NCBI RefSeq assembly: GCF_000024725.1
Contig: NC_013960.1
Coordinates: 1,510,261-1,574,260 of the forward strand
Length of the DNA stretch: 64,000 bases
Reading direction: 5' to 3'
Origin: Nitrosococcus halophilus Nc 4
Lineage (GTDB): Bacteria > Pseudomonadota > Gammaproteobacteria > Nitrosococcales > Nitrosococcaceae
Under the pieces are notes generated by a model, which had not been told where the DNA came from, did not search any database, and was given only the letters and a program-made list of their open reading frames with translations. Below, one piece after another: positions 1 through 7,756 of this stretch. Positions within the stretch are counted from its first letter, which is position 1. The number at the start of each line of letters is the position of its first letter. A program made the position numbers and the translations under genes.

Positions 1-189
1 CGTAAGGCCGCCAGGCGCTTCTGACGGATACTGGGATCAGCGGGCTATTTCGGCGCCGTATTTCAGCTCAGCAATAATGATCGGGGAAAGATAAACGGGC
101 TCCTGGCGGGTGATGATCGCGATGTCCGCCGGCGCCAATGTTCCTCGTTCCACATCTACCCAGATGCAAGTGTCAATTAGGTAGCCCAT
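1..189 (-). pseudogene. vapC: VapC-type PIN-domain toxin, frameshifted and cut by window edge
   Basis: Reading leftward from the ATG at 189, the protein begins MGYLIDTCIWVDVERG, the PIN-domain start with its first catalytic Asp, and goes on through SPIIIAELKYGAEIAR. An in-frame TGA at 37-39 then ends it after 50 codons. The neighbouring frame continues as DPSIRQKRLAAL, which is how VapC proteins normally go on, so about one base has been gained (or two lost) near position 39. The start overlaps the end of the antitoxin gene by 13 nt, the usual coupling of antitoxin-toxin pairs. VapC toxins are Mg-dependent RNases that often cut tRNA. This copy is probably inactive unless the frameshift is a sequencing error. 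The rest lies outside the window. Confidence 0.75.
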
Positions 190-443
190 GGATTTTGAAT
201 CTCTTCATCGAGGGTGGCTTCGCCGCTACGGCGGCTATCGGTAATCCAATCGGCGGCGGCCTCTTTAGAGAGGGTCCTGTAAAGATCGGCCATGGCTTCC
301 AGGGCCGTTTGATGGGCCGGTCCCGGAATAAGCCGCGCCACCTCCTGGTGATTCCTGACAATCACTATTTCTTCTCCCGTAAGTTCCAGGCTATCCAGGA
401 ATTTCCTAAAATTTCGGACGAATTCCGTAGCGTTTACCGAAAT
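177..443 (-). pseudogene. Phd/YefM-type antitoxin, separated from its start codon
   Basis: The frame reads ISVNATEFVRNFRKFLDSL at its N-terminal end, then an EEIVIVRNHQEVARLIPG strand typical of Phd/YefM antitoxins, and ends EEIQNPWAT, overlapping the toxin start. There is no start codon at its proper end. The coding sequence meets the left end of the TnpB element at about 443/444. On the far side of that element, at 1597-1605, the minus strand reads ATG AGA ACG, which would join to give MRTISVNATEF, a normal antitoxin start. The gene has therefore been cut after codon 3. An open frame runs back into the element as far as 695, but that stretch is element sequence. Confidence 0.75.
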
Positions 444-500
444 TCCGCCCAAAGCCCCTTCCTTCAGGGAGGGGATGTAGGGCGGTTCTGTTAATATTAA

Positions 501-1579
501 GTGATGAAATTTAAGACCAACATAAAAGCCCTGAAAGTCAGAGTCAAGGATAAGCATAAGCCAGTCCTTGAGCGCATGGCTTTTGAAGTCAATCAGGTCT
601 GGAATGCGGCTAACGAAATCACGGCGGATGATTCCTATGTACCTGTTCCCGGTGCGGGTTATATCCGCAACAATTTCACGGCATACGAGCTGCAAAAGCT
701 GCTAAAAAGCATCAAGCTGGAACGCGGCTTTATTATTCACTCCACCAGCGTGCAGGAAGTGATTGCCGCGCACCACAAAGCGCGCAAGCAATTCAAAACT
801 GACAAGCTCCGCTGGCGTGTTTCTGGTGGTCCACGCCGTTCTCTGGGATGGGTGCCTTTCAAGAAAGGCGCCGCCAAATGGAAGAAGGGTCAGGTGTACT
901 TTGCCGGTCACTCCTTTTGTCTCAGCAGGCGTTGCGTTCCGGTTCTTTCTCGCAGGATGCCCGTGGACGCTGGTATTTCAACCTCGTGGTCGAAGTGGCT
1001 ATTGAGCAGTCCACTGCCACCGGGCAGGTGGGTATCGACCTGGGTTTAAAGGATACCGCCACTTGCAGCAACGGTTTGAAGCTGGAAGCGTCTCGTTTCT
1101 ACCGTAATGGGCAAGCGCAACTGGCAAAAGCGCAACGGGCTAACAAGAAAAAACGGGTCAAGGCTATCCATGCCAAGATCAAAAATAGGCGTTTAGACGC
1201 CCTCCATAAATTCACGACCCAAGTGGTTCGTGAGAATGCATTCATCGTCGTGGGTAATCTCAGCAGTTCCCGCCTTGCTAAAACTAAAAGGGCTAAATCT
1301 GTTTTAGATGGGGGCGGGTTGATGCTGAAAACTCAGCTTGATTATAAATCGAAAGCGATGCAAGCCGAGTTTGTAGAGATCAACGAAGCGCACACTACCC
1401 AAGCCTGTTCGTGCTGTGGCGGTATCAGCAACGGTAGTCCGAGAGGTAGGGCAGGTCTTGGAATAAGAGAATGGTCATGCCCTGGGTGTGGGGTGCATCA
1501 CGATAGAGACGTGAACGCAGCCATGAACATTCTCGCGGCGGGGCATCGCCGTCTTGCGGAAGGAATTCCCGTCCTTTAG
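501..1579 (+). pseudogene. tnpB: TnpB RNA-guided endonuclease, frameshifted
   Basis: The N-terminal half is in one frame (501 to about 925, MMKFKTNIKALKVRV...). The C-terminal half is in another (about 915-1579, ...GRWYFNLVVEVAIEQS...). Residues are missing or altered around GHSF/LSQQALRS, so a short deletion or indel near 915-928 broke the gene. The C-terminal half keeps RuvC-I (GIDLGLKDTA), the zinc-finger cysteines (CSCCGG and CPGCG) and RuvC-III (DRDVNAAMNIL). The usual RuvC-II Glu is Gly here (VVGNLSSSRLAKT), as in a subset of proteobacterial TnpBs in which a Glu elsewhere is thought to substitute (for example in EINEAHTTQ). In intact elements the protein with its 3'-end RNA cuts DNA at donor sites. 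Here it is probably dead. The stop codon lies in the right-end hairpin. Confidence 0.8.
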
Positions 1580-1596
1580 GGCGGGAAGGATGTCAA
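1440..1596 (+). ncRNA. Predicted omega RNA (reRNA) of the TnpB element
   Basis: In TnpB elements the guide RNA scaffold overlaps the 3' end of tnpB and runs to the right end, with the guide taken from the flanking DNA. The hairpin at 1568-1585 followed by GGATGTCAA fits the 3' scaffold. The first guide bases would be CGTTCTCATAGGCTTA (1597-1612), which lie in the stranded antitoxin promoter region. The 5' limit is a guess from family practice. No direct evidence of transcription is visible. Confidence 0.35.
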
Positions 1597-1650
1597 CGTT
1601 CTCATAGGCTTATCCTCGGTTTGAATAATCTGATGGTATCAGATTATATG
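1597..1650 (-). promoter_or_regulatory. Stranded toxin-antitoxin promoter/operator with start codon
   Basis: The minus strand carries the first three antitoxin codons (ATG at 1605-1603). Upstream is GAGGATAAG, a possible ribosome site, and then a perfect 10-bp inverted repeat, ATAATCTGAT-ACC-ATCAGATTAT, at 1625-1647. Such palindromes over the promoter are the operators through which antitoxins and TA complexes repress their own operons. The site is now 1.15 kb from the rest of its gene because of the TnpB element. Promoter -35/-10 boxes are not assigned. Confidence 0.55.
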
Positions 1651-1964
1651 TATTTTTCTGGAAGATATAGGGCGTTAGCTTTGCTTCATTTTTGTGATTG
1701 CGGAGTATCTAAATCTCTCCCTTGAAGGAGCACAAGGAAGTGCGACGCCCCATTGAAATCAGTCACGATGAAACTCTAATCTGCATCACGCTGACTGAGG
1801 TAGGTGAGAAAGGCATCAATCTTTGTTTTCTGTTCCCTCCCCCTTGATGGGGGAGGGTTAGGGTGGGGGTGAAAAAGTGGCGGTAACTGTGGATGATGAG
1901 CTAGTTTAATTACCCCCCATCCCCGCCTTCCCCCGCCAGGGCTGTAGGATAGACGCATAAATTG
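1651..1964. other. Intergenic stretch with GC-rich hairpin repeat
   Basis: I see no gene here. Positions 1835-1857 form a perfect hairpin (CCCTCCCCC, loop TTGAT, GGGGGAGGG), a short dispersed palindrome of the type also seen at 14781-14808. Positions 1956-1964 (CATAAATTG) are the left target duplication of the following IS256-family element. Confidence 0.6.
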
Positions 1965-3279
1965 GGGGGTGTACAAATAACTGTGTAACTGGTGATCTGT
2001 AATTAACAACAAGGAGAAAGCACTGATGACCAGTATTGAAAAAAAGACCGATGAGTTGCTGGATGAACTTCTGAAGGAGTGCAATAGCCCGAAAGAGGTT
2101 CTGGGCGAGCATGGGTTATTGAAGCAGCTGAGCAAGCGCTTGGTGGAGCGGGTTTTGGAGGCTGAGCTGACTGAGCACCTAGGGTACGCGCCCCATGCTC
2201 AGGAAGGTCGGGGCAGTGGCAACAGCCGCAACGGCAAGAGCAAGAAGCGGGTTCAGAGCGAGGCGGGGCAATTGGAAATCGAGGTGCCACGGGACCGCAA
2301 TGGGAATTTTGAGCCGCAATTGGTCAAGAAACGTCAGCGTCGGCTGGAGGGCTTTGATGAGAAGGTGCTAGCGCTGTATGCCCGGGGGCTCTCGACCCGA
2401 GAGATTGAGGCGCAGCTGGAAGAGCTCTATGGGGTGGAGGTCTCCCCGGCGCTGATTTCCCAGGTGACCGATGCGGTGTTGGAGGAGGTGCGGGCCTGGC
2501 AAAGCCGGCCCCTATCGGCCGTCTATCCCATCCTATATTTTGATGCCTTGTTTGTGAAATCACGCCAGGAGGGCATGGTGAAAACGAAAGCAGTGTACTT
2601 AGCCCTGGGGGTCAATCTAGAGGGAGAGAAAGAGCTGTTAGGGATGTGGATGAGTGAAAACGAAGGGGCTAAATTCTGGCTGTCGGTATTCAATGAGCTG
2701 AAAAACCGGGGGGTCGAGGATTGCTTTATTGCCTGCGTGGACGGGCTCAAGGGCCTGCCTGAGGCCATCGAGGCGGTGTTTCCACAGGCCCAGGTTCAGC
2801 TGTGCATCGTGCACAAGGTGCGCGGCTCGCTGAAGTATGTCCCCTGGAAACAGCGCCGGGCCGTGGCGGCCGACCTGCGGGCCATCTATGGCGCCGCGAC
2901 CCTGGCCGAGGCCGAACAGGCCCTAGAGCGCTTCTCAGCGCGTTGGGATGAGACATATCCGGCCATCAGCCCCAGCTGGCGGGCCGATTGGTCACGGCTG
3001 ACGGTCTTCTTTGATTACCCACCCCAGATCCGGCGAGCCATTTATACCACCAACGCCATCGAATCATTGAACTATTCACTACGAAAAGTCTTGAAAAACC
3101 GGGGCGCTTTTCCCACGGATGAAGCCATTTTCAAGGTGCTCTATCTGGCCCTGAACAATATCACCAAAAAATGGACTCAACCCATTCGGGACTGGAAGGC
3201 CGCCCTCAATCAATTCGTCATCCTCTTCGCTGAGCGGATGCCCAAGTGAAAATTAGTTACACAAAAAACTTGACACCCT
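1965..3279 (+). mobile_element. IS256-family insertion sequence, copy 1
   Basis: The ends are imperfect inverted repeats: GGGGGTGTACAAATAACTGT on the left, and on the right (read on the minus strand) AGGGTGTCAAGTTTTTTGTG. CATAAATTG occurs at 1956-1964 and again at 3280-3288, an 8-9 bp target duplication of the size this family makes, so this copy arrived by ordinary transposition. The whole element of 1315 bp is repeated almost exactly at 56438-57752. Confidence 0.9.
2026..3249 (+). CDS. IS256-family (mutator-type) transposase
   Basis: A 407-residue DDE transposase, a normal length for the family. Recognisable are the N-terminal region with HLGY, the first catalytic Asp in YPILYFDALFVK (about residue 170), the second in FIACVDGLKGLPEAI (about 240), and the C-terminal TTNAIESLNYSLRK stretch holding the catalytic Glu (about 345). 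The start ATG at 2026 follows the ribosome site AACAAGGAG. The reading frame is intact and should be active. It encodes the same protein as the copy at 56499-57722. The only base difference I noticed in the gene is a silent A/C in a Ser codon (TCA near 3067 against TCC). Confidence 0.95.
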   Translation: MTSIEKKTDELLDELLKECNSPKEVLGEHGLLKQLSKRLVERVLEAELTEHLGYAPHAQEGRGSGNSRNGKSKKRVQSEAGQLEIEVPRDRNGNFEPQLVKKRQRRLEGFDEKVLALYARGLSTREIEAQLEELYGVEVSPALISQVTDAVLEEVRAWQSRPLSAVYPILYFDALFVKSRQEGMVKTKAVYLALGVNLEGEKELLGMWMSENEGAKFWLSVFNELKNRGVEDCFIACVDGLKGLPEAIEAVFPQAQVQLCIVHKVRGSLKYVPWKQRRAVAADLRAIYGAATLAEAEQALERFSARWDETYPAISPSWRADWSRLTVFFDYPPQIRRAIYTTNAIESLNYSLRKVLKNRGAFPTDEAIFKVLYLALNNITKKWTQPIRDWKAALNQFVILFAERMPK

Positions 3280-3295
3280 CATAAATTGCCCTGTT

Positions 3296-4441
3296 TCATG
3301 GGGGGCATCCTTCATTTTCGATAGCATCGAAAACCTCACGGATACTTTGTTCACTTACGATTACCCTTACTTTTCGTCGAATCACTTGGCAGCCTAGATA
3401 GAATAGAGAGAGCACGCGCCGATGTTTTATCGAATTGGCCTGAAACTGATAATGTAATTGTTGCCGCTCTGTCAGCCAACCCACGGCCCAGGCCACCATG
3501 CCTGCCAAAGCCGCAATCAACAGCAACACCTCAATGCGGTGCGGGTCACGACTATAGGCCAGATTAAAACTGAAGCCATAGGCTGGACTTTTCAAATCCC
3601 GGAACCCTTCTTCAATCTGCATCCGCGTACGATAGAGTTTCACCACGCGCTTGGCCGATTGACGACCGCACAAGGAGCTGGCCAACAACCACGGCTCCTT
3701 CGCCGCCAGACGGTATTCGGCTATCGACTTGCCATGCCGACCCCGGGCTTTTCCTTTGAACAAATAGAACCTACTCTTTAACGGGTTCTTACGACACATC
3801 TCTACCGCTCCGAGTGCCTTCGCTCGGCCACTGGCTTGCGCCCATAATTCTCGGCAGGGCCGCCATTCCCGCTCCCCCACCGGTCGGTAGGATTTTCGCC
3901 CCCGGATCCGGCCTACGTAATCCCAGCCATAACTCACAATTTGCTTAAACCAGGGATTATGAAATCCGGCGTCCGTGATAATCACGGGCCGACTCGCCGC
4001 CGGTAACAACGCCTTGAGCGTCTTTAAAAAAGCTCGCTGCACGCGCTCATTCCCCTGCTGCGATTGCGCATGGACCGTCTCATACAGGGTCAACGCCCGT
4101 CCCGGCGCCACTAATGCTGCCCGCAATACATACAAGTCTGTGTTCGGTAGATGACTCCAATCTACCAGTATCCACGGCCGCCGTTTGTTTCCCACCAGCT
4201 GCTTGACTAACGCCTCATACACCGCTTTGCTTTGGGCTTGGACGTACTTATTCCCCATAAATCGGTCCGACCGCCGTATCCCACTGCGCTCTTGAATCGG
4301 TAACTTCAATGACCGACCCAGCTGGGTTACCGATAACCGCTTCGTCTCCAAGACCGTCTCCACCAACAACACCAACGTCCACAAGCGTTTTAAATGCATG
4401 ATCTCCGACAACATCCGGTGTAAAATCTTCTTCACAGGCAC
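3296..4441 (-). CDS. IS4-family transposase
   Basis: A full-length 381-residue DDE transposase. The first Asp lies in ILVDWSHLPN, the second in VIITDAGFHNPWF, and the YREK signature region YRTRMQIEEGFRDLK supplies the Glu. The frame is intact. It lies directly downstream of IS256 copy 1 and just before the DGR remnants. I could not define its terminal inverted repeats, which should sit near 3290 and between 4442 and 4563. It is a likely agent of the rearrangements that broke the neighbouring reverse transcriptase gene. Confidence 0.9.
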   Translation of the reverse strand: MPVKKILHRMLSEIMHLKRLWTLVLLVETVLETKRLSVTQLGRSLKLPIQERSGIRRSDRFMGNKYVQAQSKAVYEALVKQLVGNKRRPWILVDWSHLPNTDLYVLRAALVAPGRALTLYETVHAQSQQGNERVQRAFLKTLKALLPAASRPVIITDAGFHNPWFKQIVSYGWDYVGRIRGRKSYRPVGEREWRPCRELWAQASGRAKALGAVEMCRKNPLKSRFYLFKGKARGRHGKSIAEYRLAAKEPWLLASSLCGRQSAKRVVKLYRTRMQIEEGFRDLKSPAYGFSFNLAYSRDPHRIEVLLLIAALAGMVAWAVGWLTERQQLHYQFQANSIKHRRVLSLFYLGCQVIRRKVRVIVSEQSIREVFDAIENEGCPP

Positions 4442-4621
4442 GGGAACAACCTCTCTTCGGTTTTTAATCGTGACCCGTATGAGATCAGATGTCTCCGTGC
4501 CTGTCTACTCCTTCTATTCTTGCAACCGCTTGTTTCTTAATTAAACAATTCCCTTTTATCCGTCTATACCTCAGCCGCCAGGGGGGAAGGGGTAAAGTTG
4601 CCATTGCAGATTAAGGTTAAG

Positions 4622-4987
4622 CTAGACGAGCGAGCGCTTAAAGGGCCGCTCCAGGAGATGCCGCCGTAATCCCCAAGTATCGGCGTACCGCATATGGTTA
4701 ATCCACCCTTGGACGCTGGCATCGAATTCAGCAAAGCTAATTTTATCGGCACAATAGTCCCGCCACCGTGCCTGGAGGCGGCGCGTGAAATTGCGCACAT
4801 TGCGGGCCTTGACCCGGCGGTGGGTAGGGTAAACGATAAACCCAAGCCAGGGGATGCCACTGCGGACGGGTGTAGCCTGGGCTTGGGGATGGACGGTTAA
4901 TCTAAGCGCCGCCAAGCGTTCAATTATGGCTTGTTTCCAACGCCATAGCTCGCGTTTGCTGTCGCTAAAGAGGGCAAAATGATCCAC
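4622..4987 (-). pseudogene. C-terminal remnant of a DGR-type reverse transcriptase
   Basis: About 121 residues remain of a protein that should have 300 or more. The remnant opens at the polymerase active-site motif, which reads [15 protein letters not shown] where family members have a (Y/V)xDDF motif. The second catalytic Asp is therefore His, and everything upstream of it is missing. The thumb part follows: [18 protein letters not shown] and [21 protein letters not shown]. The latter is characteristic of reverse transcriptases of diversity-generating retroelements and related group II-like enzymes. It lies on the same strand as, and downstream of, the lectin-domain gene ending at 5348, the normal DGR arrangement. 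It cannot be functional. Confidence 0.75.
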
Positions 4988-5131
4988 GCCGATGCCGCGC
5001 TCAATAAACTACGGTTATATCTACGCTTGGCGCATCAGTGGCGCTGGCTCAATGAGGGCCAGTACCGGCATGTGAGCATGATGGTCGCAGAACTCGGGCG
5101 GCTGTTGGGCGGTTGGATGAAGGCCAAGTGA
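4979..5131 (+). pseudogene. C-terminal fragment of Avd-like DGR accessory protein, inverted
   Basis: The ORF from the ATG at 4979 has 50 codons and reads [18 protein letters not shown], then GQYRHVSMMVAELGRLLGGW near its end. This matches the last helices and the ELGR-LLGGW tail of Avd, the four-helix-bundle protein that binds the reverse transcriptase in DGRs. Avd proteins are normally over 100 residues, so the first half is lost. It points opposite to the reverse transcriptase remnant and overlaps its broken 5' end by 9 nt. A single inversion/deletion breakpoint near 4979-4990 therefore truncated both genes. A rho-independent terminator follows at once. Confidence 0.65.
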
Positions 5132-5134
5132 GGT

Positions 5135-5176
5135 GGCGGCTCAGGGTGCGAAACCCAGGAGCCGCCTCCATTTTTT
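5135..5176 (+). terminator. Rho-independent terminator after the avd fragment
   Basis: Stem GGCGGCTC / GAGCCGCC with an inner GGGT/ACCC pairing around a short loop, followed closely by TTTTTT at 5171-5176. It lies 4 nt after the stop codon of the avd fragment, so it is probably that gene's original terminator. Read on the minus strand the same DNA contains GGCGGCTCCTGGGTTTCG, resembling the two ends of the lectin gene's variable region (see findings). Confidence 0.7.
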
Positions 5177-5347
5177 ATATGCCCGAGGGAAGGTCTTGGC
5201 GTGATCTTCCGTGCGGACGGGACGTGCCTGGGCCATCTTCAGCCCCTTCGCCTCGGGCCGCAAACCGTGGTCGGCGGCCTTACTGGAAGCGCCGCCTGCG
5301 TCGGCGGAACCAGTGGGCGCGCTCGCAAGGGATCAGGGATTCAGAAA

Positions 5348-7756
5348 TCAGATGGGGGATGAGCACACCACCCGAAACCCGATGAGGATGAAGCGGTTAT
5401 TGGGAAGATAATGATAGCGAAAGGCCGAGCGGGCAAGGCCTAGATCGTTGCCCCAGGACCCGCCGCGCACCACACGGGACTCATCGCCACTTAACTGGGT
5501 ACGTTCAGGATGCCTGTATTCATTCAGACACCACTCCCAGAGATTACCGCCCATATCCAATGCCCCCACGGGCGAAGCGCCGAGGGGATACATGCCTACC
5601 GCGGTAGAGCGGCTCAGCCCCGATTCATAGGTGTTGGCATAGGCGGGATTCTCCTCCACTCCCCAGGGATACATATTTGCTGGGTCGCCGCCGGTGGCGG
5701 CTTGCTGCCATTCCCATTGCGTCGGCAAGCGGATTTCATAGCCCAGGCGGGCGCTTAGCCAGCGGCAGAAAGCTACCGCATCCAACCAAGAGACATTGTC
5801 TGCCGGGTGGTTGTCATAGGCTTGAAACGGCCGACCAGGTGCTGAGTGTTGGTCTAATAATCCTTGCCACCGTTCGGGGTTACTGTAACCGTCGGCCGCT
5901 TCCAAAAAGGCCTGGTACTGCTGCCAGGTCACCGGATAGCGGGCAATATAAAAGGGGGCGACCGGGAACGGGAAGGCGGGTTCATCTCCCTCGACCTCCA
6001 AGATGACCTCACCGGGGGGCACCTGACGCCACTCGATATCCGGCAAACCATCTTCCCGGAGGCCTACCCCCTTTCGCGGGTCCGGGTCACCCAGGAGAGC
6101 GAGGCGAACGCCAATCAGGGCGCGGCACTCGTGGGAGGTGTCTGGATCTTGGATTTCTGCCAGCATATGCTGGGGATGGATAGGCCCGAGGAACTCCTGC
6201 TCTAGGGGGGTGGGTTGATAATCAAGGCGCTTGAGCATGCCACAGGCTTCTACCACCCGTTCATGGGACCAGCGGTAAGCCTCCTTGCGCTCCTGAACTT
6301 CCCACTCTAAAGCGGCCTGTTGCAGTTGTTTGCGCCGCCAGAAGTCGGCAAAGCGATCCTCAATCCATTTCTTTAAGCGAGGCCAGCGGGTCAGCAGGGA
6401 CTCATGGGCGACTTCCACCACATCCCTGTCTTCCTCAGGATCGCCGCAGTTCAGTAATCGGGCTTTGGCGAATTGCTCAATGGATGTGCATGCTGCGGGG
6501 GTAGTTTTGAAATGAGTAAGCGATGAGCGTCTTCGGGTTGGAATACCACGTTCCGAGTCTATTTCTACCAATTCTTTGAAGATTCCTGCCAAGGCGTTTT
6601 GGGCGTCTTTGTTTAATTTAGCGTAAGCGTCCTCAGCCCGCTTGCCAATGGCTCCCTTGATGCCGCCGAAGCTGTCGTAAGCCGTATGGGTGAGCGTGGT
6701 GCCCGGTTGGCATGCCTTATAAAGTTCAGCCAAAGCGAAGGCCATCAACGCGAGGGCGCCGGGTTCGTTGCCAGTATCGCGGAGGATGCGCCCAGACAGT
6801 CCCTCCTCAAAGGATAAACCTGCTACTGCCGCAGGACCTGTGATCATCTCCATCAAGGCCAGGAGATCCGGTGGTGCCAGCGAAAAGAAACCTGCCCGTA
6901 GCCATTTGTCAAAACGAGGGTAGTCAATGCAATGGTGAAAAAAGTCAGCCCGTAAGGCAAGAACGAGACGCAGCCGGTCTGCCTGTGCGGCTTTCTCCAA
7001 CATGGCAATGAAACGCTTGTGGTGTTTCGGTTCGGTCAGAGTAAATAGCTCTTCGAATTGGTCGATAAAGAAGAGCAACTTAGTGGTTGCCGGCCGTTCT
7101 TCAAATAAGGGCCTTACTAGCGCGGCCAGATCACCAGTGGCGCGTAGCTTTTCAGCGATAGTGCGACCACTTAGATCGTGGGTTTCCAGATAAGGTTCCA
7201 GTTTGGCTGCCAAAGGGAGAAAAGGATCATCGCCTAATCCACCAGGAGTAAAACGTATTTTCTGCCAACTTTCACCGCCGGGGAGTTCTCTCAGACGCGG
7301 CAGTCCCCCGGCTGCCACGAGAGAGGATTTACCAGAGCCGGAAGCGCCGATAACGGCGACTAAGGCCTGCTGCTTAATTTTGTTTAATAGCTCGTTAGTT
7401 TCTGCCGTACGACCAAAGAAAAGCCGGGCCTCCTTTGTGGTGAAGGCGCGCAAGCCTGGAAAGGGAGAGCCTTTCTGGTGTGTGTGAGTCGCTGGGGGAG
7501 GAGGTGGAGTCGGTGGTGTAAGTACTTCGGCTATAATATCTTCCCTGTCTATGTAGTGCAGTGCTTCCGGTAACTCTTGTAGACGCTCACGTTCCTCTAA
7601 CCACACCCATATGTCTCGGGGTTCATGGCCCTTGTCAAATGCCGCTTGTTCTTGAGGTGGGATGTCAAAGTAATCTGCCAGATCTTTCCAGTCACGCTGC
7701 AAGCGCTTGCTAAAGGCGATTTTTTGTTTGCCCGAATACACCATCATTCCATTCAA
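5348..7756 (-). CDS. Adaptor domain - nSTAND1 NTPase - formylglycine-enzyme/C-lectin sensor
   Basis: An 802-residue protein in three parts. Residues 8-78 form an effector-associated adaptor domain (KIAF...DWKDLADYF...IWVWLEERERL) that recurs at the C-terminus of the upstream TIR protein. After a proline-rich linker (80-90) comes a STAND NTPase of the nSTAND1 type: SPFPGLRAF entry motif, Walker A GASGSGKSS near 137-145, Walker B LLFFIDQFEELF near 228-238. Residues about 575-802 are a formylglycine-generating-enzyme/sulfatase-modifying fold (PVTWQQYQAF, RLPTQWEWQQAA, MGGNLWEWCLNEY). It ends RVVRGGSWGND...GFRVVCSSPI, the form of a DGR variable region. STAND proteins oligomerise on sensing a ligand. 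The inferred role is an intracellular sensor that recruits the TIR effector. The start is TTG at 7756 overlapping the TIR stop; ATG at 7747 is the alternative. Confidence 0.85.
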   Translation of the reverse strand: MNGMMVYSGKQKIAFSKRLQRDWKDLADYFDIPPQEQAAFDKGHEPRDIWVWLEERERLQELPEALHYIDREDIIAEVLTPPTPPPPPATHTHQKGSPFPGLRAFTTKEARLFFGRTAETNELLNKIKQQALVAVIGASGSGKSSLVAAGGLPRLRELPGGESWQKIRFTPGGLGDDPFLPLAAKLEPYLETHDLSGRTIAEKLRATGDLAALVRPLFEERPATTKLLFFIDQFEELFTLTEPKHHKRFIAMLEKAAQADRLRLVLALRADFFHHCIDYPRFDKWLRAGFFSLAPPDLLALMEMITGPAAVAGLSFEEGLSGRILRDTGNEPGALALMAFALAELYKACQPGTTLTHTAYDSFGGIKGAIGKRAEDAYAKLNKDAQNALAGIFKELVEIDSERGIPTRRRSSLTHFKTTPAACTSIEQFAKARLLNCGDPEEDRDVVEVAHESLLTRWPRLKKWIEDRFADFWRRKQLQQAALEWEVQERKEAYRWSHERVVEACGMLKRLDYQPTPLEQEFLGPIHPQHMLAEIQDPDTSHECRALIGVRLALLGDPDPRKGVGLREDGLPDIEWRQVPPGEVILEVEGDEPAFPFPVAPFYIARYPVTWQQYQAFLEAADGYSNPERWQGLLDQHSAPGRPFQAYDNHPADNVSWLDAVAFCRWLSARLGYEIRLPTQWEWQQAATGGDPANMYPWGVEENPAYANTYESGLSRSTAVGMYPLGASPVGALDMGGNLWEWCLNEYRHPERTQLSGDESRVVRGGSWGNDLGLARSAFRYHYLPNNRFILIGFRVVCSSPI

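Larger units (their letters stand above)
444..1596 (+). mobile_element. IS200/IS605-family (IS1341-like) TnpB-only element
   Basis: Boundaries are inferred by re-joining the interrupted antitoxin gene: GAAAT at 439-443 to CGTTCTCAT at 1597-1605. Each end carries a GC-rich hairpin. The left one (455-474) has an 8-bp stem with TTCA loop and the right one (1568-1585) a 7-bp stem with TTTA loop, the subterminal hairpins of this superfamily. The right end reads GCGGGAAGGATGTCAA, a common terminus of TnpB elements. There is no target duplication, as expected for single-strand transposition. No Y1 transposase gene is present, so it would have moved in trans. Uncertainty at each edge is 1-3 nt. Confidence 0.75.

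Noticed and set aside
4564-4860. 98-residue minus-strand ORF overlapping the reverse transcriptase remnant
   Set aside because: It is the alternative frame of the remnant; the other frame carries the recognisable thumb motif.
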